Shown here one piece after another: positions 24,852 to 37,469 of a stretch of 64,000 nt of DNA (the first letter of the stretch is position 1; each line of letters starts with the position of its first letter). The DNA is from Dermatophagoides farinae (lineage: Eukaryota > Arthropoda > Arachnida > Sarcoptiformes > Pyroglyphidae): the NCBI RefSeq assembly GCF_024713945.1, contig NC_134682.1, positions 3,100,001-3,164,000 of the forward strand, given 5' to 3'. The notes below the pieces were generated by a model, which was not told where the DNA came from, made no database searches, and saw only the letters and a list, made by a program, of their open reading frames with translations. The position numbers were made by a program, and so were the translations under genes.

Positions 24852-26396
24852 TTACATGTTGATCGGTTTTCCAAAATAAGCGGCAAGATTTGCTTCACGA
24901 AGTGCTTCCGAAACTGTTGGATGTGCATGACAAACACGTGCAACATCTTCAGCTGATGCACCATATTCCATTGCTAGTACAGCTTCATTAATTAGTTCAC
25001 CGGCAACATTGGCAATCATATGAACACCAAGTATGCGATCGGTTTTTTTATCGGCCAATACTTTAACAAGGCCATCGGTTTCATTATTAGTTTTAGCACG
25101 ACTATTAGCTAACATAAGGAATTTTCCAACTTTATATTCAACTTTATTTGCTTTTAATTCTTCTTCAGTTTTGCCTACCCAGGCAACCTCTGGAAATGTA
25201 TAGATAACGGATGGTACACAATTATAATCAATATGAACTGGACCACCGGCAATACCTTCAACGGTAACGATGCCTTCATCTTCGGCTTTATGGGCCAACA
25301 TTGGACCCGGTACACAATCACCAATAGCATAAATATTTGGTACATTTGTTTGGAATCGTGAATTTACTTTGATTCGATTTTTTTCATCCTTTTCGACACC
25401 AACTTTATCTAGGCCAAGATTTTCTGTATAAGGTCTACGACCGACTGATACCAACAGAACATTTGATGTTAATGTTTCTGCTTTGCCACCTTTAGCTGAT
25501 TCAATTTGGATTTCCACTTGATCATCCGATACTTTATTTGCCGATAAAACTTTTGTATTCAATTTAAATTTCAATCCTTGTTTTGTTAGGATTTGTTGAA
25601 ATTTTTTGGCAATTTCAATATCAATACCCATGCCGCCAATTTGTCCAAGAAATTCAACAACAGTAACATCAGCACCTAATCGTGACCAAACTGATCCTAA
25701 TTCCAATCCAATTACACCGCCACCAATGACAACCATCTTTTCTGGAACTTTTTCCAATGAAAGAGCACCCGTTGATGATACGATAGTTTTCTCATCGATT
25801 TCAATACCGGGAAAAGGTGTCACTTCAGAACCGGTAGCTATTAAGATATTATTTGCTTTAACTATTTCAGTCGAATTATCGTTTTTCGTTATTGTAACTT
25901 CATTTGAACCGGTTATCTGGCCAAATCCTTCTATATGTGTAACTTTATTCTTTTTAAATAGTTGAGCAATACCACCGGTTAATGCTTTGACGGCACCACG
26001 TTTCTGTTCCATTAAAACATCCAAATTTAGCCGTACATTATCGAATTCGATTCCACGTTCTTTGAATTCATTATGTACAGCCATATGATAATAATGTGAA
26101 TTATGTAATAATGCTTTCGATGGTATACAGCCAACATTTAAACATGTACCGCCAAGTGTTTCACGTTTTTCTACACAAACGGTTTTCATACCAATTTGTG
26201 ATGCTTTGATAGCGGCAACATAACCACCGGGACCACCACCAATAACAATAAGATCAGCATCCAATGTTGGTGTGGATAAATTTCGAACAGTTTGGCATGT
26301 GGTAGTTGCAGATGATGCTGATGCTGTAATTCTTGCCAATATCGATGAATTTTGATTGATCAAACGAATTGAAGAATTCAATAATGATGATGCCAT
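24852..26396 (-). CDS. DLD: Dihydrolipoyl dehydrogenase, mitochondrial (E3)
   Basis: Intronless frame of 514 aa. The first about 44 residues are Ser/Thr/Arg-rich without acids and look like a mitochondrial presequence. Then follow the FAD-binding loop [12 protein letters not shown] (about 51-62), the redox disulfide motif [13 protein letters not shown] (Cys85, Cys90), the NAD-binding fold [16 protein letters not shown], the second FAD motif NIYAIGD, and the C-terminal catalytic pair HAHPTVSE (His492, Glu497). All key residues are present, so the enzyme should be active. It re-oxidises the dihydrolipoamide of pyruvate, 2-oxoglutarate and branched-chain dehydrogenases and of the glycine cleavage system, giving NADH. 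Length matches animal DLD (about 509 aa). It is the only intronless housekeeping gene of the block and lies tail to tail with the ACSF2-like gene. Confidence 0.97.
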   Translation of the reverse strand: MASSLLNSSIRLINQNSSILARITASASSATTTCQTVRNLSTPTLDADLIVIGGGPGGYVAAIKASQIGMKTVCVEKRETLGGTCLNVGCIPSKALLHNSHYYHMAVHNEFKERGIEFDNVRLNLDVLMEQKRGAVKALTGGIAQLFKKNKVTHIEGFGQITGSNEVTITKNDNSTEIVKANNILIATGSEVTPFPGIEIDEKTIVSSTGALSLEKVPEKMVVIGGGVIGLELGSVWSRLGADVTVVEFLGQIGGMGIDIEIAKKFQQILTKQGLKFKLNTKVLSANKVSDDQVEIQIESAKGGKAETLTSNVLLVSVGRRPYTENLGLDKVGVEKDEKNRIKVNSRFQTNVPNIYAIGDCVPGPMLAHKAEDEGIVTVEGIAGGPVHIDYNCVPSVIYTFPEVAWVGKTEEELKANKVEYKVGKFLMLANSRAKTNNETDGLVKVLADKKTDRILGVHMIANVAGELINEAVLAMEYGASAEDVARVCHAHPTVSEALREANLAAYFGKPINM

Positions 26397-28837
26397 CGTT
26401 ATTTGTATAATTTGATTTCGATGACAATGATGAAAAAGAAATAAAATCGAATAAAATTTCCAATAAAATAAATATTAAATATGGTAAATTTTTTCTAGTT
26501 AATAATCACGGTGAATGTTGATGATCATAATCTTCTGATGATGGTCTGTTGTAAATTTGAATTTAATGATTTTCTTATGGATAACATTGAAATCTTATGG
26601 AAAGGACATCAACAGCTACACAACACATGTATGCATGATATTTACCAAGGAGACATTCGGTATCGACGACATATACATTGAATGCAAGCACAGACAGAAA
26701 GACTCAGCTGAAATTAAATTAAATGAAAAAAAGAATCGATACTATCGATATTTGAAAATGATATATATTTTTTTTTATTTAAAAAATTTTTCGCCAGACA
26801 GATTATTTTGATTTTTCAGAGACAAAATAAAAAATTTATTATTTCATGCGAAATTCATTGTTCCTGGATTCATATCCATCTAAATTATCGAAACGAAAAT
26901 TTGAAATTGAATTCGATTGTAATTGAAAAAAAGGCAAAATGAATCAACGAACAATATGATGAAATAAACAAACGAAGAAACAGACGAAGATCGAGACGAA
27001 TACAGATTCGAATTTATAATTGAAATATGGTGATGGAAAATCGGACGACATTGACAACATTGACCGCAATCGAATAGGATCGATTGTTTTGATTGATTGA
27101 ATATTACATTTTTTTTTATTCGAAACATCAAAATGAAAATGGACACACACACACACGCCAAACAAACTGAATATCGATACATGATCAATCATTCACAATG
27201 ATCGAATCAAATGACATTTCATTTGTTCGCATATATAATAATAATAATAATCAATTTGTTCACAAAAAAAAACTTTCCAATTGGAAATTCAAAACCGAAC
27301 GAACAAACAAAACAAAATAAAAAAAAATTCAAAACATCAATCTATAATAAATTGGCCCGATTAGATTGGTCATCATCATCATCATAATCATTACGGCCAA
27401 CGAAACACAGGCCACCACCACCACCACCATCATCATCGTTATGACAATCGACCACGCACAAACACATGTGAAACTTGAACTTGTCCAAAAAAAAACAACA
27501 ACAACAAAAATCTTTCCGATCCTGAATAATTTCAAATTGTAATGTTCATGATCCAATCAAGTGGATGTTATGTTATATGTCATCTTTCCATCTATCCATC
27601 CATTTTTGTTCAAATTAATTCAATATAAGAAGAAATGGAAATTTTCAAAATTCTTTAGAAAAAATAATGATAATTATCATTACCACAGACAACAATATAC
27701 TAATCGTGGCCAGAATCGTATCCATTCTTCATCATTGCAAATTTTTTTGTATTTCAATTTCAATAAGAATCTAATTTCAAATAAAAATAGTGATAATTTA
27801 ATATGAAAATGATGAAAAATTTTAACAAACAAAACAAATGAAACAGGAAAAAAAATTTGCAACAAAAAATTATCTGTATCAAACACGACCGTAGACACAT
27901 GTGTCTGATGTGGTCAACAGGTAAAAAGTAAAAAATTATAATTTCTGTGGCTATTATTTGACCATATTTACCGGAAATGATGTTCAAATTTGGATTGATC
28001 ATTGTTGTAGTTGTTGTTGTTGTTTGTTGATTATTAGATTATCCAAGGAATTTTTTTCCAATTTTTTATCTTTTTCTTTCTCGTCATCGTTTTTTTTTCG
28101 TTAGTGGTTCATTACAATTATTTTATTCAGTTTAGTCAGGTAAAAAATGTGTTTCATTGTTGTTGATGATTGGTGATGATGATGATGATGATAATAATTG
28201 GTGACAAACGATGATGATGATGACGATGACGATAATGTCCAATGTCAACATGAATGATGATAACAAATAATGATGATGATAAATCAACAACAACAACAAC
28301 CACAAAAAGCATAAATAATAAATAATCAATCAAAATTGATGTTTTTTCTTGTGAAATTATGAAAAAAAAACAACAACAACAACAGATTTGTATTCATGTA
28401 TGTGTGAGTGTATGACATACGGTAATGTCGTTAATATAATAATAATAATCGGTCAATCGGACAAATAATCATCGGATTTATCGAATTTCATTTTTTGTTG
28501 TTGTTGTTGTATTCAAAGAATTCAATAAGTAGTATATAGTAATGTATAATAGTAATATACAGGCAAAATGGAAAAACGAATTGGCTGGCTAAGATTTGTT
28601 ATCATTTTTTTTTTTTTTTTTTTGGTTTGTTTTTTTCCATATTGTTTACTTTTCAATTGAATTTGAAATGGATAATATTTGTAATAATAAATTATCAATG
28701 ATTTTGTAATGATATGAATCTGTGTGAATGTGTGTGTGTGTGTGTGTGTGTGTATATGATTATTGTACAAGTGTAACAGGTGAAAAAAAAATGAATGAAT
28801 GAATGAATAATGAATAATAATGGAAGTAAAAAAAAAA
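26397..28837. other. Intergenic region with DLD promoter side
   Basis: Contains a TATCGATA octamer at 26743-26750, 347-354 bp upstream of the DLD start, and many AAC/GTT and GAT/ATC repeats. Around 26577-26681 (plus) a repeat-free 34-codon frame begins MDNIEILWKGHQQLHNT; it may be a decayed exon. A minus-strand CA/TG run lies at about 28729-28754. No gene is supported. Confidence 0.55.
26743..26750. promoter_or_regulatory. TATCGATA octamer upstream of DLD
   Basis: Palindromic octamer about 350 bp upstream of the DLD start, at a distance similar to the copy upstream of the ACSF2-like gene. Confidence 0.35.
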
Positions 28838-30561
28838 TTATTTTTTCGATTTATATTTGTTTCCGGCTGATGGTGATGAACCAATTTCACCACCACCACC
28901 ACCACCACTACTTGGACCTACAGATGATGTTAATTTATCAATAGCATATTGTAATGCATTTCCATTGAAACCGCTTGATTTTTTGCCACCAGCACCAACA
29001 TTACCACCTTTATCATATCCACCGTTTCCATTACCACTACTGCCACCGTTTATAATACGGATACCATTTCCGAGACCACCACCACCACTACCTGTACCGA
29101 CATTTCCACCATATCCAGCGGAACCAGCATTGCCAGCATTAAGTCCACCGATTCCTCCCATCATATTTAAACCACCACCAAGACCAAGACCACCAGTTAC
29201 ACCGCCGGCAACTCCTCCTTTGCCTTGTGCTTGTCTAGCGACAATTGTTTTTACCTCTTCTTCCACAGGCCGGATTTCCTGTATGACACGCCTATATGGC
29301 ATTATAATTTCATGTACTTCCTGTTTTTCGGACAAAAAATAGATTATTCGTATGAATGAATTGAATCAATCGATCGATCAATTTCCTCACCTGGATAACC
29401 GGTTTCGTTACAGAATGACGTAAGAAGTGAGGTTCATCTTCACTTTGCGTTTCCTGTACTTCCTTTGGTTCACCAGGCTCATGTGATTGATGAATCTGAA
29501 TTTGGCTAGCCGATGTTCGGAAATTGATGACGATTGGCATTGCACTTGGAGGAATATCAATCACTTGTGGTTCGCTATTTTCATATGAATCTTGGACTTC
29601 CTTCACTTCTAACGATCGTATCGAATTTATGGCTGCTGTTAATGGACCAGTTGGACCATTTCCCGGACCGGCACCAACATTTCCACTATATCCACCGGAA
29701 CCACCATTGCCTCCATATGAAGAATGTTGTGACATTGAGTTGAAGAATCCACCATTGGATTGGTGGTTACCAAATCCACCATTTCCTCCTTTATATCCAG
29801 CATTATTTCCGCCCATTGGTGCCATAACACTATTATATGATGAAGGTGATGATGCCGTGTCTTTAATTTTTAACAAATCCATAACTGATTGAAAATAATT
29901 CGAACCAGATGTCGAGGATGCTGTCGACGCGGATGATGTTGATGGTGATGATGATGGCAATGATGATGAAGTAATTTTATTAATGGACTGTTTTTGTTGT
30001 TGTTGTGAAGGGATCAATGTATCATAGGTCATTTTTTTCAATATTTTTGCTTGTGAAGATGATTGTTCACTAGCAGCACCGGTTATTGGCAATTCTTCAT
30101 CAAATGTTGGCATAATAAGCTCATATACTGGACTTTTACGAACTTTTGTGGCCACTGAATTTGAGCTTGAACCTTGCATCAATGATGTTGTTATTGGTGA
30201 TGGTTCAAATACTAATGGTGTTAAGCCATAACCACCTAATGGCCGTGCAAGTACAGTGGTCATTGCAGCATGACCAAATGTCTCGCCATGAGCAAAAACC
30301 TTTTTTTTTTTTGAATAGGACAAAAAATGGATATATAAAAAAAATCATTATTCGAAAAAACAATGAAAAATTGAATAATAATATTTGTCTATCAATCAAA
30401 AATTCAAATTGGATTTGCTCAGGAAAAAACAATCGATATAATTTCGATTTATTTAAAATATAATCGATCAATCAATCGATTTTTTTTTCTTCACTAACCT
30501 GGCAACAAGTCGTCATGAACATTGTCAATATGATTAGATAATGTTTCATAATATTGGCCAT
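28838..30561 (-). CDS. DFP2-like secreted Gly/Ser-rich protein (paralogue 2)
   Basis: Three exons, all phase 0: 30561-30499, 30299-29391 and 29320-28838, giving 484 aa. Exon 1 (MANIMKHYLIILTMFMTTCCQ) is the signal peptide; the mature protein probably starts at VFAHGE. The middle exon has Gln- and Ser-rich tracts, then Gly/Asn-rich repeats, then the family core (about 240-324) with EPQVIDIPPSAMPIVINF and QETQSEDEPHFLRHSVTKP. The last exon opens with EVHEIIMPYRRVIQEIRPVE, which matches paralogues 3 and 4, then has a long Gly-rich tail ending KYKSKK. The family core and the IMPYRR module are shared, while the linkers vary. Secreted structural or cuticle-like function is inferred; I associate the family with mite 'DFP2-like' proteins. 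The middle exon also carries VYELIMP and YDTLIP, resembling the VHEIIMP start of the last exon. Confidence 0.85.
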
Positions 30562-30747
30562 TATGATGATTGATTAGTTGTTTGATAAAAGTTTAAGGAA
30601 AACAATTAGCAAAAAATTATGAATCTAAATCGATTGTGATTGGAAACACACTGATTGATCAATGAATTTTTTTTTCTTTTCGTTTGTTGTTGTTGTTGTT
30701 GTTGTTGTTGATTTCCACGATAAATGAATGTGAAATAAAAAAAATTT

Positions 30748-30754
30748 ATATCAA
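30748..30754 (-). promoter_or_regulatory. Weak candidate TATA box for DFP2-like paralogue 2
   Basis: The minus strand reads GATATAAAT roughly 185-195 bp upstream of the ATG at 30561. The distance resembles that of paralogue 4, but the match is weaker. Confidence 0.25.
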
Positions 30755-31669
30755 ACACATAAACACACGCACACTAAAAAAACACTAGACAAAAAAAACC
30801 GAGGATTCAATCTATACCATTGATTTGACAACACATCCGCATATATATCACGAAATGAATAAATAACTTGGAAAAAAAATCAACACAATTCACAAACATA
30901 TACAGCCAACAGAATCACAATTACACATCGATTTGATTGTTGTGTTATATGTGTGTGTGCGTGTGTAAACAAAAATTGAAATGAAAAATCAAAAAAAAAA
31001 AATTGGTGATGATCGAAAAAACAACACAACAACATGAATCATGCAATGTTCAGGTGTGTTGTGTGTGCATATGATGAAAGTGAAACAAAACTGAAACTGT
31101 ACCGTATTTTGACATCAGTTTTTATGATTGTGGTGAAATTTTTTTTCTTTTCTTTCTTTATTGTTTCAAAAGATTTGAAAAATTTCAGATGAACATCTTT
31201 TTTTTGTGCATATTGAGGGCTAGCAAAAAAAAAGTGTCTCAATCATTTTTTTTTTTTGAATTTGACTCTTTTCTGTCATGTTTTCTGTTCACATTTACCG
31301 CAATGTGATCTGTAATGAAGATTTTTTTTTCTTTATTTCTGTTCATACACACACACACACACTGACAAATGTCAGGCTCGTGTTATCGTGTTATTTTTTT
31401 TTCGGGCCACCCATATTAGAAAACAGGGGCGTTGCACGAGGGAATTTGCACGAGTTTTGTTCATCAAATATTATCATCATCATTAAGTATATTGCTCTCT
31501 GTTTTGTGTTCCAGAGTAAAAAAACATTTTCAAATGGTTCTCTTTCTTATATTCATTTACTATGAGTATTTTTTTTTCTTTTCTCTTTTTTTTTGGAACC
31601 TTCATTTTTTTTATTTTTAATGATGATGATGATGATTATCGTAATAATGGTGATCATTATAAAGTGTTA

Positions 31670-31697
31670 TGATGATGATGATGATGATGATGATGAT
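31670..31697. repeat. (GAT)n microsatellite
   Basis: Uninterrupted GAT run of about nine units. Confidence 0.9.
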
Positions 31698-32252
31698 AAG
31701 ATGTGCTGCTTACAGACATTGATTTTTTTTCTTCTTTTTTTTATCTACATTTTCAATTCCAGTCAGGTTTTTTTTTCCAACGACAAAATTTATTTAGTTT
31801 GTAAATGAACATTTTATAATGAGTAAAATTAGTGAAAACTACTATGTACAAAACAGTATGTCAGAGAGCTAGAGACAGTCGGGTTAAAAGAGACAATTTA
31901 CCATTTCCATCATGTGATGATAATGGAAATGGAATTGTAGATCACTTCACATGAACAGAATAACACAACATATGCACGACATTTTTTTTTTTTTTTTTTG
32001 TTAATACAAAACAACAACAATGAATATATAGGCGTATTAAAAGAATATAATATAATAAAATAGTCCAAACTAAAAGATTTGTCGTGAGAAGATTCAGAAG
32101 AAATAAAAAAAAATTTTTTCATATGATAAAAAAACCTTGATCCTGTTATGTGATTAAATTTTTATAATATGTACAGTGATGATGATAATAACGATGCCAA
32201 TGAAAATAAATGACCACTACATTATATATAAATGTGAATCGCCCAAATGATC

Positions 32253-32309
32253 TATCGTCAATGATGGATTCATATTTGCGTGCCATAAAAGAATCCATCA
32301 TTGATGATA
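32253..32309. repeat. Long inverted repeat forming an 18-bp hairpin
   Basis: TCAATGATGGATTC at 32258-32271 and GAATCCATCATTGA at 32291-32304 are exact reverse complements around a 19-base loop. One mismatch further out, TATC (32253-32256) pairs with GATA (32306-32309). The stem therefore has 18 paired positions and one mismatch. Related peptide-like frames run on both strands (SSMMDS / ESIIDD) as a by-product of the symmetry. It could be a small foldback element or a structured RNA. Confidence 0.7.
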
Positions 32310-32958
32310 TCGGATTCAATATTTTAACAAATAAAAAATCAATCGGAAGTGGAAATCTATACATTTTTTTTCATTTAATTTCATTCATAATTAATAATTT
32401 TACAAACAGAAGATGAAAAAAAAACTAGAACGATTTTAAATCAAAAAAAAACAAACAGACAAACAAACAAACAAACTGATAATGTTGATTTTCAAGACAA
32501 TCGATAAGGAAATTAGTTCAATTGATTGAATGATCGAACGATTGCCAATGGACAAAAATTTTCTCATATCAATTACTGAAATGATAATAATGAATGAATG
32601 AATGAATGAAAATAATCTACTCAAATCGTTATGGCTTTTTTGATGAGTTTAATTTATTTTTTTTTTGTTTAATATTCTTCCCCCTGAATACAATGCAAAA
32701 TGAAAAATAGTTCAATGTAATGAAGATGATGATGATGAAGTTCAGAACAACAACGACAACAACAACAGAAGAACAAAAAAAAATCCATAAAATGACCATA
32801 ACATTATTCAAGTTTTCCTGATATTGTTTTTCTTGTCATAATCATTTTTCAGTGGAGATAAAAAAAAATCACCTACAATGAAACAAACAAATCAACAGTG
32901 AAAAAAAAACCGATAAAAATGTCAAGTAAACAACAGAAAAGAGGATTCAAAGATTATC

Positions 32959-32990
<32 letters not shown>

Positions 32991-33641
32991 TACATCAAAT
33001 TTATTAATACGGATTCAAATTCAAATTTCATCAGATTAAGGTAAAAAAAAACAACAACAACAAATGAATGAATATTTAAAAAAAAAGAAAAAAACAAACA
33101 ATAAACAATAATGTCTATGGTAATGATGATTATCAGGTAGAAATGAATTGAAACAACGACAATGTTAACGACAACAACATGATTAACCGTGAATAGAATG
33201 AATTGGATGTGAATGAAAATCATAATGAACACATGATGATTATCATCATCATCATCATCATCCAGATCATGAATGGTGATTAATGGAATTTTAAATCATT
33301 GTAAACAACAAAATCAAAATGACAATTTTCACCATTTTTTTGTTGTTGTTGTTGTAGTTGTTGCAAAATCAATGTGGATATAGACAATTTATCAAAGGTA
33401 AAAGAAAAAATAAGTTAAAAGCTAAGATCAACGTTTTATGATCATCATCATCATCATCATCATCGTTGTCGTTTTTTTTTTGTTTCAATGAATCAATTTG
33501 AAAAAAAGGAAATGATAGATGAAAATATTTAAATCATTGAATTTCTTTTCTTATTTTTTTCAAATCAATCACAGTTGGTGGTGACCTTTTTTTCGTTGTT
33601 GTTGGTGGCGGTGATGGTGGTGATCAATGATGATGATTATC

Positions 33642-33678
<37 letters not shown>
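33642..33678. repeat. (GAT)n microsatellite
   Basis: Uninterrupted GAT run of about twelve units. Confidence 0.9.
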
Positions 33679-36600
33679 GTATGTATCGACTTGTTGATTT
33701 GAAAATGTTGTTCAAACATTTCATTCTGTATGCATTTATCGTCGTATATTTATAAACGACGATAATCGATTCATCAATCAATTTCTTAATTTATATTATT
33801 ATTATTATTATTATTTGTGAACTGTAGATCATTCGAACATATGATGGTGATCACAATTTGTTGTTACAATTGAAATTGAAAAAAAATCAATTTCCGACTA
33901 TACTGAAAATGCATGGGAAATGTTCATTTAAATCAATCTCAGGAATTAAAAGGAATAAAAGGAAGAAAAAATCTGGAAAATCCTTCCCAAGAAACATCAC
34001 ATATCACAATCCATTGTGTTACATGATGATGATGATGATGATGATCAAATCCAGATAATTAGGTAATTAAACGAAACGAGAGAAAAAAAATTGAAATCAA
34101 CAACAGTAGAAAAAAATGTTGTTTGCAATGTGAATTTTGTTATTTTTGAAAATGAAACTTGTGATATTAATTATGGTCATCATTATATAATTATGGATGT
34201 GTGTGTGTGTGTCTGTGTGTGAAATGAAATTTAGAGTAAAAAGCATTAGGTGAATTTTATTTTCTTTTTTGGTGAGAATGTCATTTTAAATGGTCATAAT
34301 GATCACCATCATCATGATCATCATCATTGAAACAAAGTTTTAGCTATTTCTATAAAGTGTTTATATCATCACACATGATCATCAGTGCATGTATGGCCTA
34401 TGATTGCGAATGATGATGATAGTGAAATGTTCTGTTAAAATTATGTTTAAATAAAAAAAAACTAACAATTTGAATTTCTAGCCACATTTTTTACTTTCAT
34501 GTTAATGTTTGTTTGTGTCATTCAGTAGTAGTTTATTATGAACAAAAAACTTTATAAATATGACACAGGAAGTATATATGATCGAGTTAAAGTTTTCGTA
34601 AGTGAATGATGAATGTTCAGATTTAAAATGTGGACCTCTTTTTTACAAAGGTATGTTTCGGATAGATATGTGATTGTGAAAACGTTAATTCAAAAAAAAA
34701 AAAAAAAAATCAGCCAGAATGTTGATTCATTGCTTCGAAATAGATTGACCTTTTTTTCCATTTATCGGTACGGCAAACAACAGGATTGTCAAGGATCATC
34801 GTTGTTTCCTGGTTATTACTCGCGATGATGATGATAATCATCTGTACCAAATGGCAATTAAATGAATATATAATGTAAACGCCCAAAATTGGATTATATT
34901 TCAATCGAATTAAAATTAAAATCATATATCACACATGTATCACCATTATATATGTGTATATAAACAGCAGACAATACAATCAGATTCAATGAGGGGAAAA
35001 AAGTAAAAAAAAAAATCAAATTTTCAATTGTGATTAAACAATTTGAAAATCTTACCATTTTGATTGTTTTTCTTAATATACATTCATTCGCCCTTAATCA
35101 CCAATCTTTAGGGGATTTATTTTGTTTGTCTGGATAATCGAATTTCTTCCACGTGATCATCATCATCATCATCATCATTTTCATATTAATATTTTAAGCT
35201 TTTTAAATGATGTGTATGTATGTATATAAAAAAAGATAAAGATGAAATCATTACATTTACATTTACATTCCAAATTGATTAATAGATTTTATGAATAGCT
35301 CCAAAATCACATGCCAAAAGAACAAAAATTATTATTTAAATGATGATAATGATGATGATCAAAAATCCTTAATATTTACTCAAATGTTTGATTTACATTC
35401 AAATTCAGATCAATGGGAGAATTAAAGAAAAAAAAATGTTAATGGTAAGTCAATACATTTTTTTGATTAATTTGTTTATTTAGAAAAATCTTTCAAACTC
35501 ATTGATCATCATCATCATCTATTTTTTTTTTTTTTTAGTTGTCATCATCATTTTGATTACGTAATGTGATGGTTATATATGAATATGAAATAGATGAAAA
35601 ATAAAAACTTTTTAAATCTATCTGGAAACAGAACGAACGAATGAAAAAAAAACAAAATAAAATGATCCAGAAATGAAGAAAATTGTGAAATTCAAACATC
35701 AATCAATGGGGGGCAAGATGATGATAAAACGTGGTGCTTTTTGTTTAAAAATCATCAATAAAAAAAAAGTTTTGTTTCATCAGTGTGCACAACACGACTA
35801 CCATCACCACCACCACCACCAAACTGAAAATCAATGACACTCCCAATCATTAAAAGAATTCAATAATCATCAATACTGATTCTATGGAAATTTTTTTTAT
35901 GGAAAATTTAATTCAATAATGATGATTATCATGATCATCATTATCATGTTTGATGACCCATGAAGATTATCGCTTCCATCATCCATCTTTATTATTGTGG
36001 ATAATTTAATTGGAAAGAAAATTATCCGGCATAATCAGCTGATCCACAGCATTAGAAACAATCCGAATTGTGTTAATCTTGAACCTGACGTTGAAAAAAA
36101 AAGACAAAAATCATGAAGAAAAGAGAGAGAGAGAGAAAAAAAATTTTTTTTTTTGGATATGGATAAAAAATTTTCACATCAATATTTCTATACTTGGTTA
36201 GGTTCGAATGGATCATCATATACACAACAACAACAACAACGACAACAGCAGAGACATTGATCGTTTTATGTCGTATCATCATCATCATCTTTTCAAGGTT
36301 AATTGATATATATGTTTTTTACACTCTTTCTCTAGGTCTTTTTAAAGAAATGGAAAACCGTTTTATATGTTATTTGTGTGTGTGTGTGTGTATGTCGAAA
36401 CAGAATGATGTTCATTTTTTTTTTCATTTCATTGTCCACGATGTTCGAAGATGATAACACACAATGATGGTGATGTACGATTGAACCAATTTTTTTTTTC
36501 TTCTTCTTCGAAAACTAAAAAAAAAGAGATGACAAGAAGGAGAAGAAGGATAACAAAAAAAAATTTTTTTTTTTTGTAAATGATGATTCAATGTGCTATC

Positions 36601-37436
36601 TTTATGTATGTTTTTTTTCTCACTTCATTACATTTATGTGATCCAAAATATCCATTTACAACAATTCAATGACACATGATGATAAATGTCTCCGAATAAT
36701 CATCATATGTGTGTCATTTTTTTTTTGTTTTGTTTTGTTTAATCGAGATCAAATCATAATTAATTAGCTTAAATTTTTAAATTTTTTCTTTCTATCATCA
36801 TTTTACTAAGAATAAAAAAAGAGAATGAAGAGAAAGTAGAAAAAAAATTCAATGTTGGTCAATTATGGCAAATGATGATGACTTTTTTGGAAAAATAGCG
36901 AAAAAAAATTGCTCTAATTTTTTTTTCTCGCCAATTTTAAATTCAATTTCCAAAATCTAATTTTCATTTAAAATGAAATGGTTGTTGTTGTGGTTGTTGT
37001 TGTTGTTGTGGTTGTTGTTCAAATACGATGTTGAAATATTTTACCAAAAATAATCACCTCTCTCATTGAAATTGTTTTTATTAATTGGATTCACACATTC
37101 AAAAAAAAAAAAAAAAAATTCTCTCAATTCCATTACCATTTGTTGTTTTGTTTGATTTTCAATCATTTCATCACATTTTTATTCTATTAGTTTTTTTCTT
37201 TCTAAATTTTCTAATTTAAAACATATAAACAATCGTTATATATATTATTATGTGTCCAATTTAGTGATATAATATGGGCAAAATAATGTAAATGTTGCAA
37301 CCGAATTTTATTTTCTTGAAATTTACAACTAATTTTTTTTTTGTTTTTCTTATTTCATATATTGAACAGTGAAACAAATGAAACACTCGTTCTTGTGGCC
37401 AGCCAAACAAAATGAAGCTCAATGACGATCATGATA

Positions 37437-37437
<1 letters not shown>

Positions 37438-37468
<31 letters not shown>

Positions 37469-37469
37469 A
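37438..37469. repeat. (GAT)n microsatellite
   Basis: Uninterrupted GAT/ATG run of about ten units. Confidence 0.9.

Noticed and set aside
25606-25965. 119-codon plus-strand frame
   Set aside because: Antisense shadow of the DLD gene, whose motifs are unmistakable on the minus strand.
27667-27692. Palindrome AATGATAATTATCATT (also near 42253)
   Set aside because: Self-complementarity follows from GAT/ATC repeat sequence meeting its reverse. Such palindromes are common throughout the window.
28857-29342. 161-codon plus-strand frame rich in Pro
   Set aside because: It is the antisense shadow of the Gly-rich last exon of DFP2-like paralogue 2.
29310-29390. VRKLID... and similar C-terminal extensions after KPVIQ in the DFP2-like frames
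   Set aside because: VRK is the translation of the splice donor GTGAGGAAA (or GTGAGAAAA, GTAAGAAAA). The next exon follows about 70 bases later in all three genes.
36190-36215. GGTTCGAAT resembling a tRNA T-loop
   Set aside because: The matching CC of the T-stem is absent and no clover-leaf could be drawn; the sequence runs into a GAT/ATC repeat.
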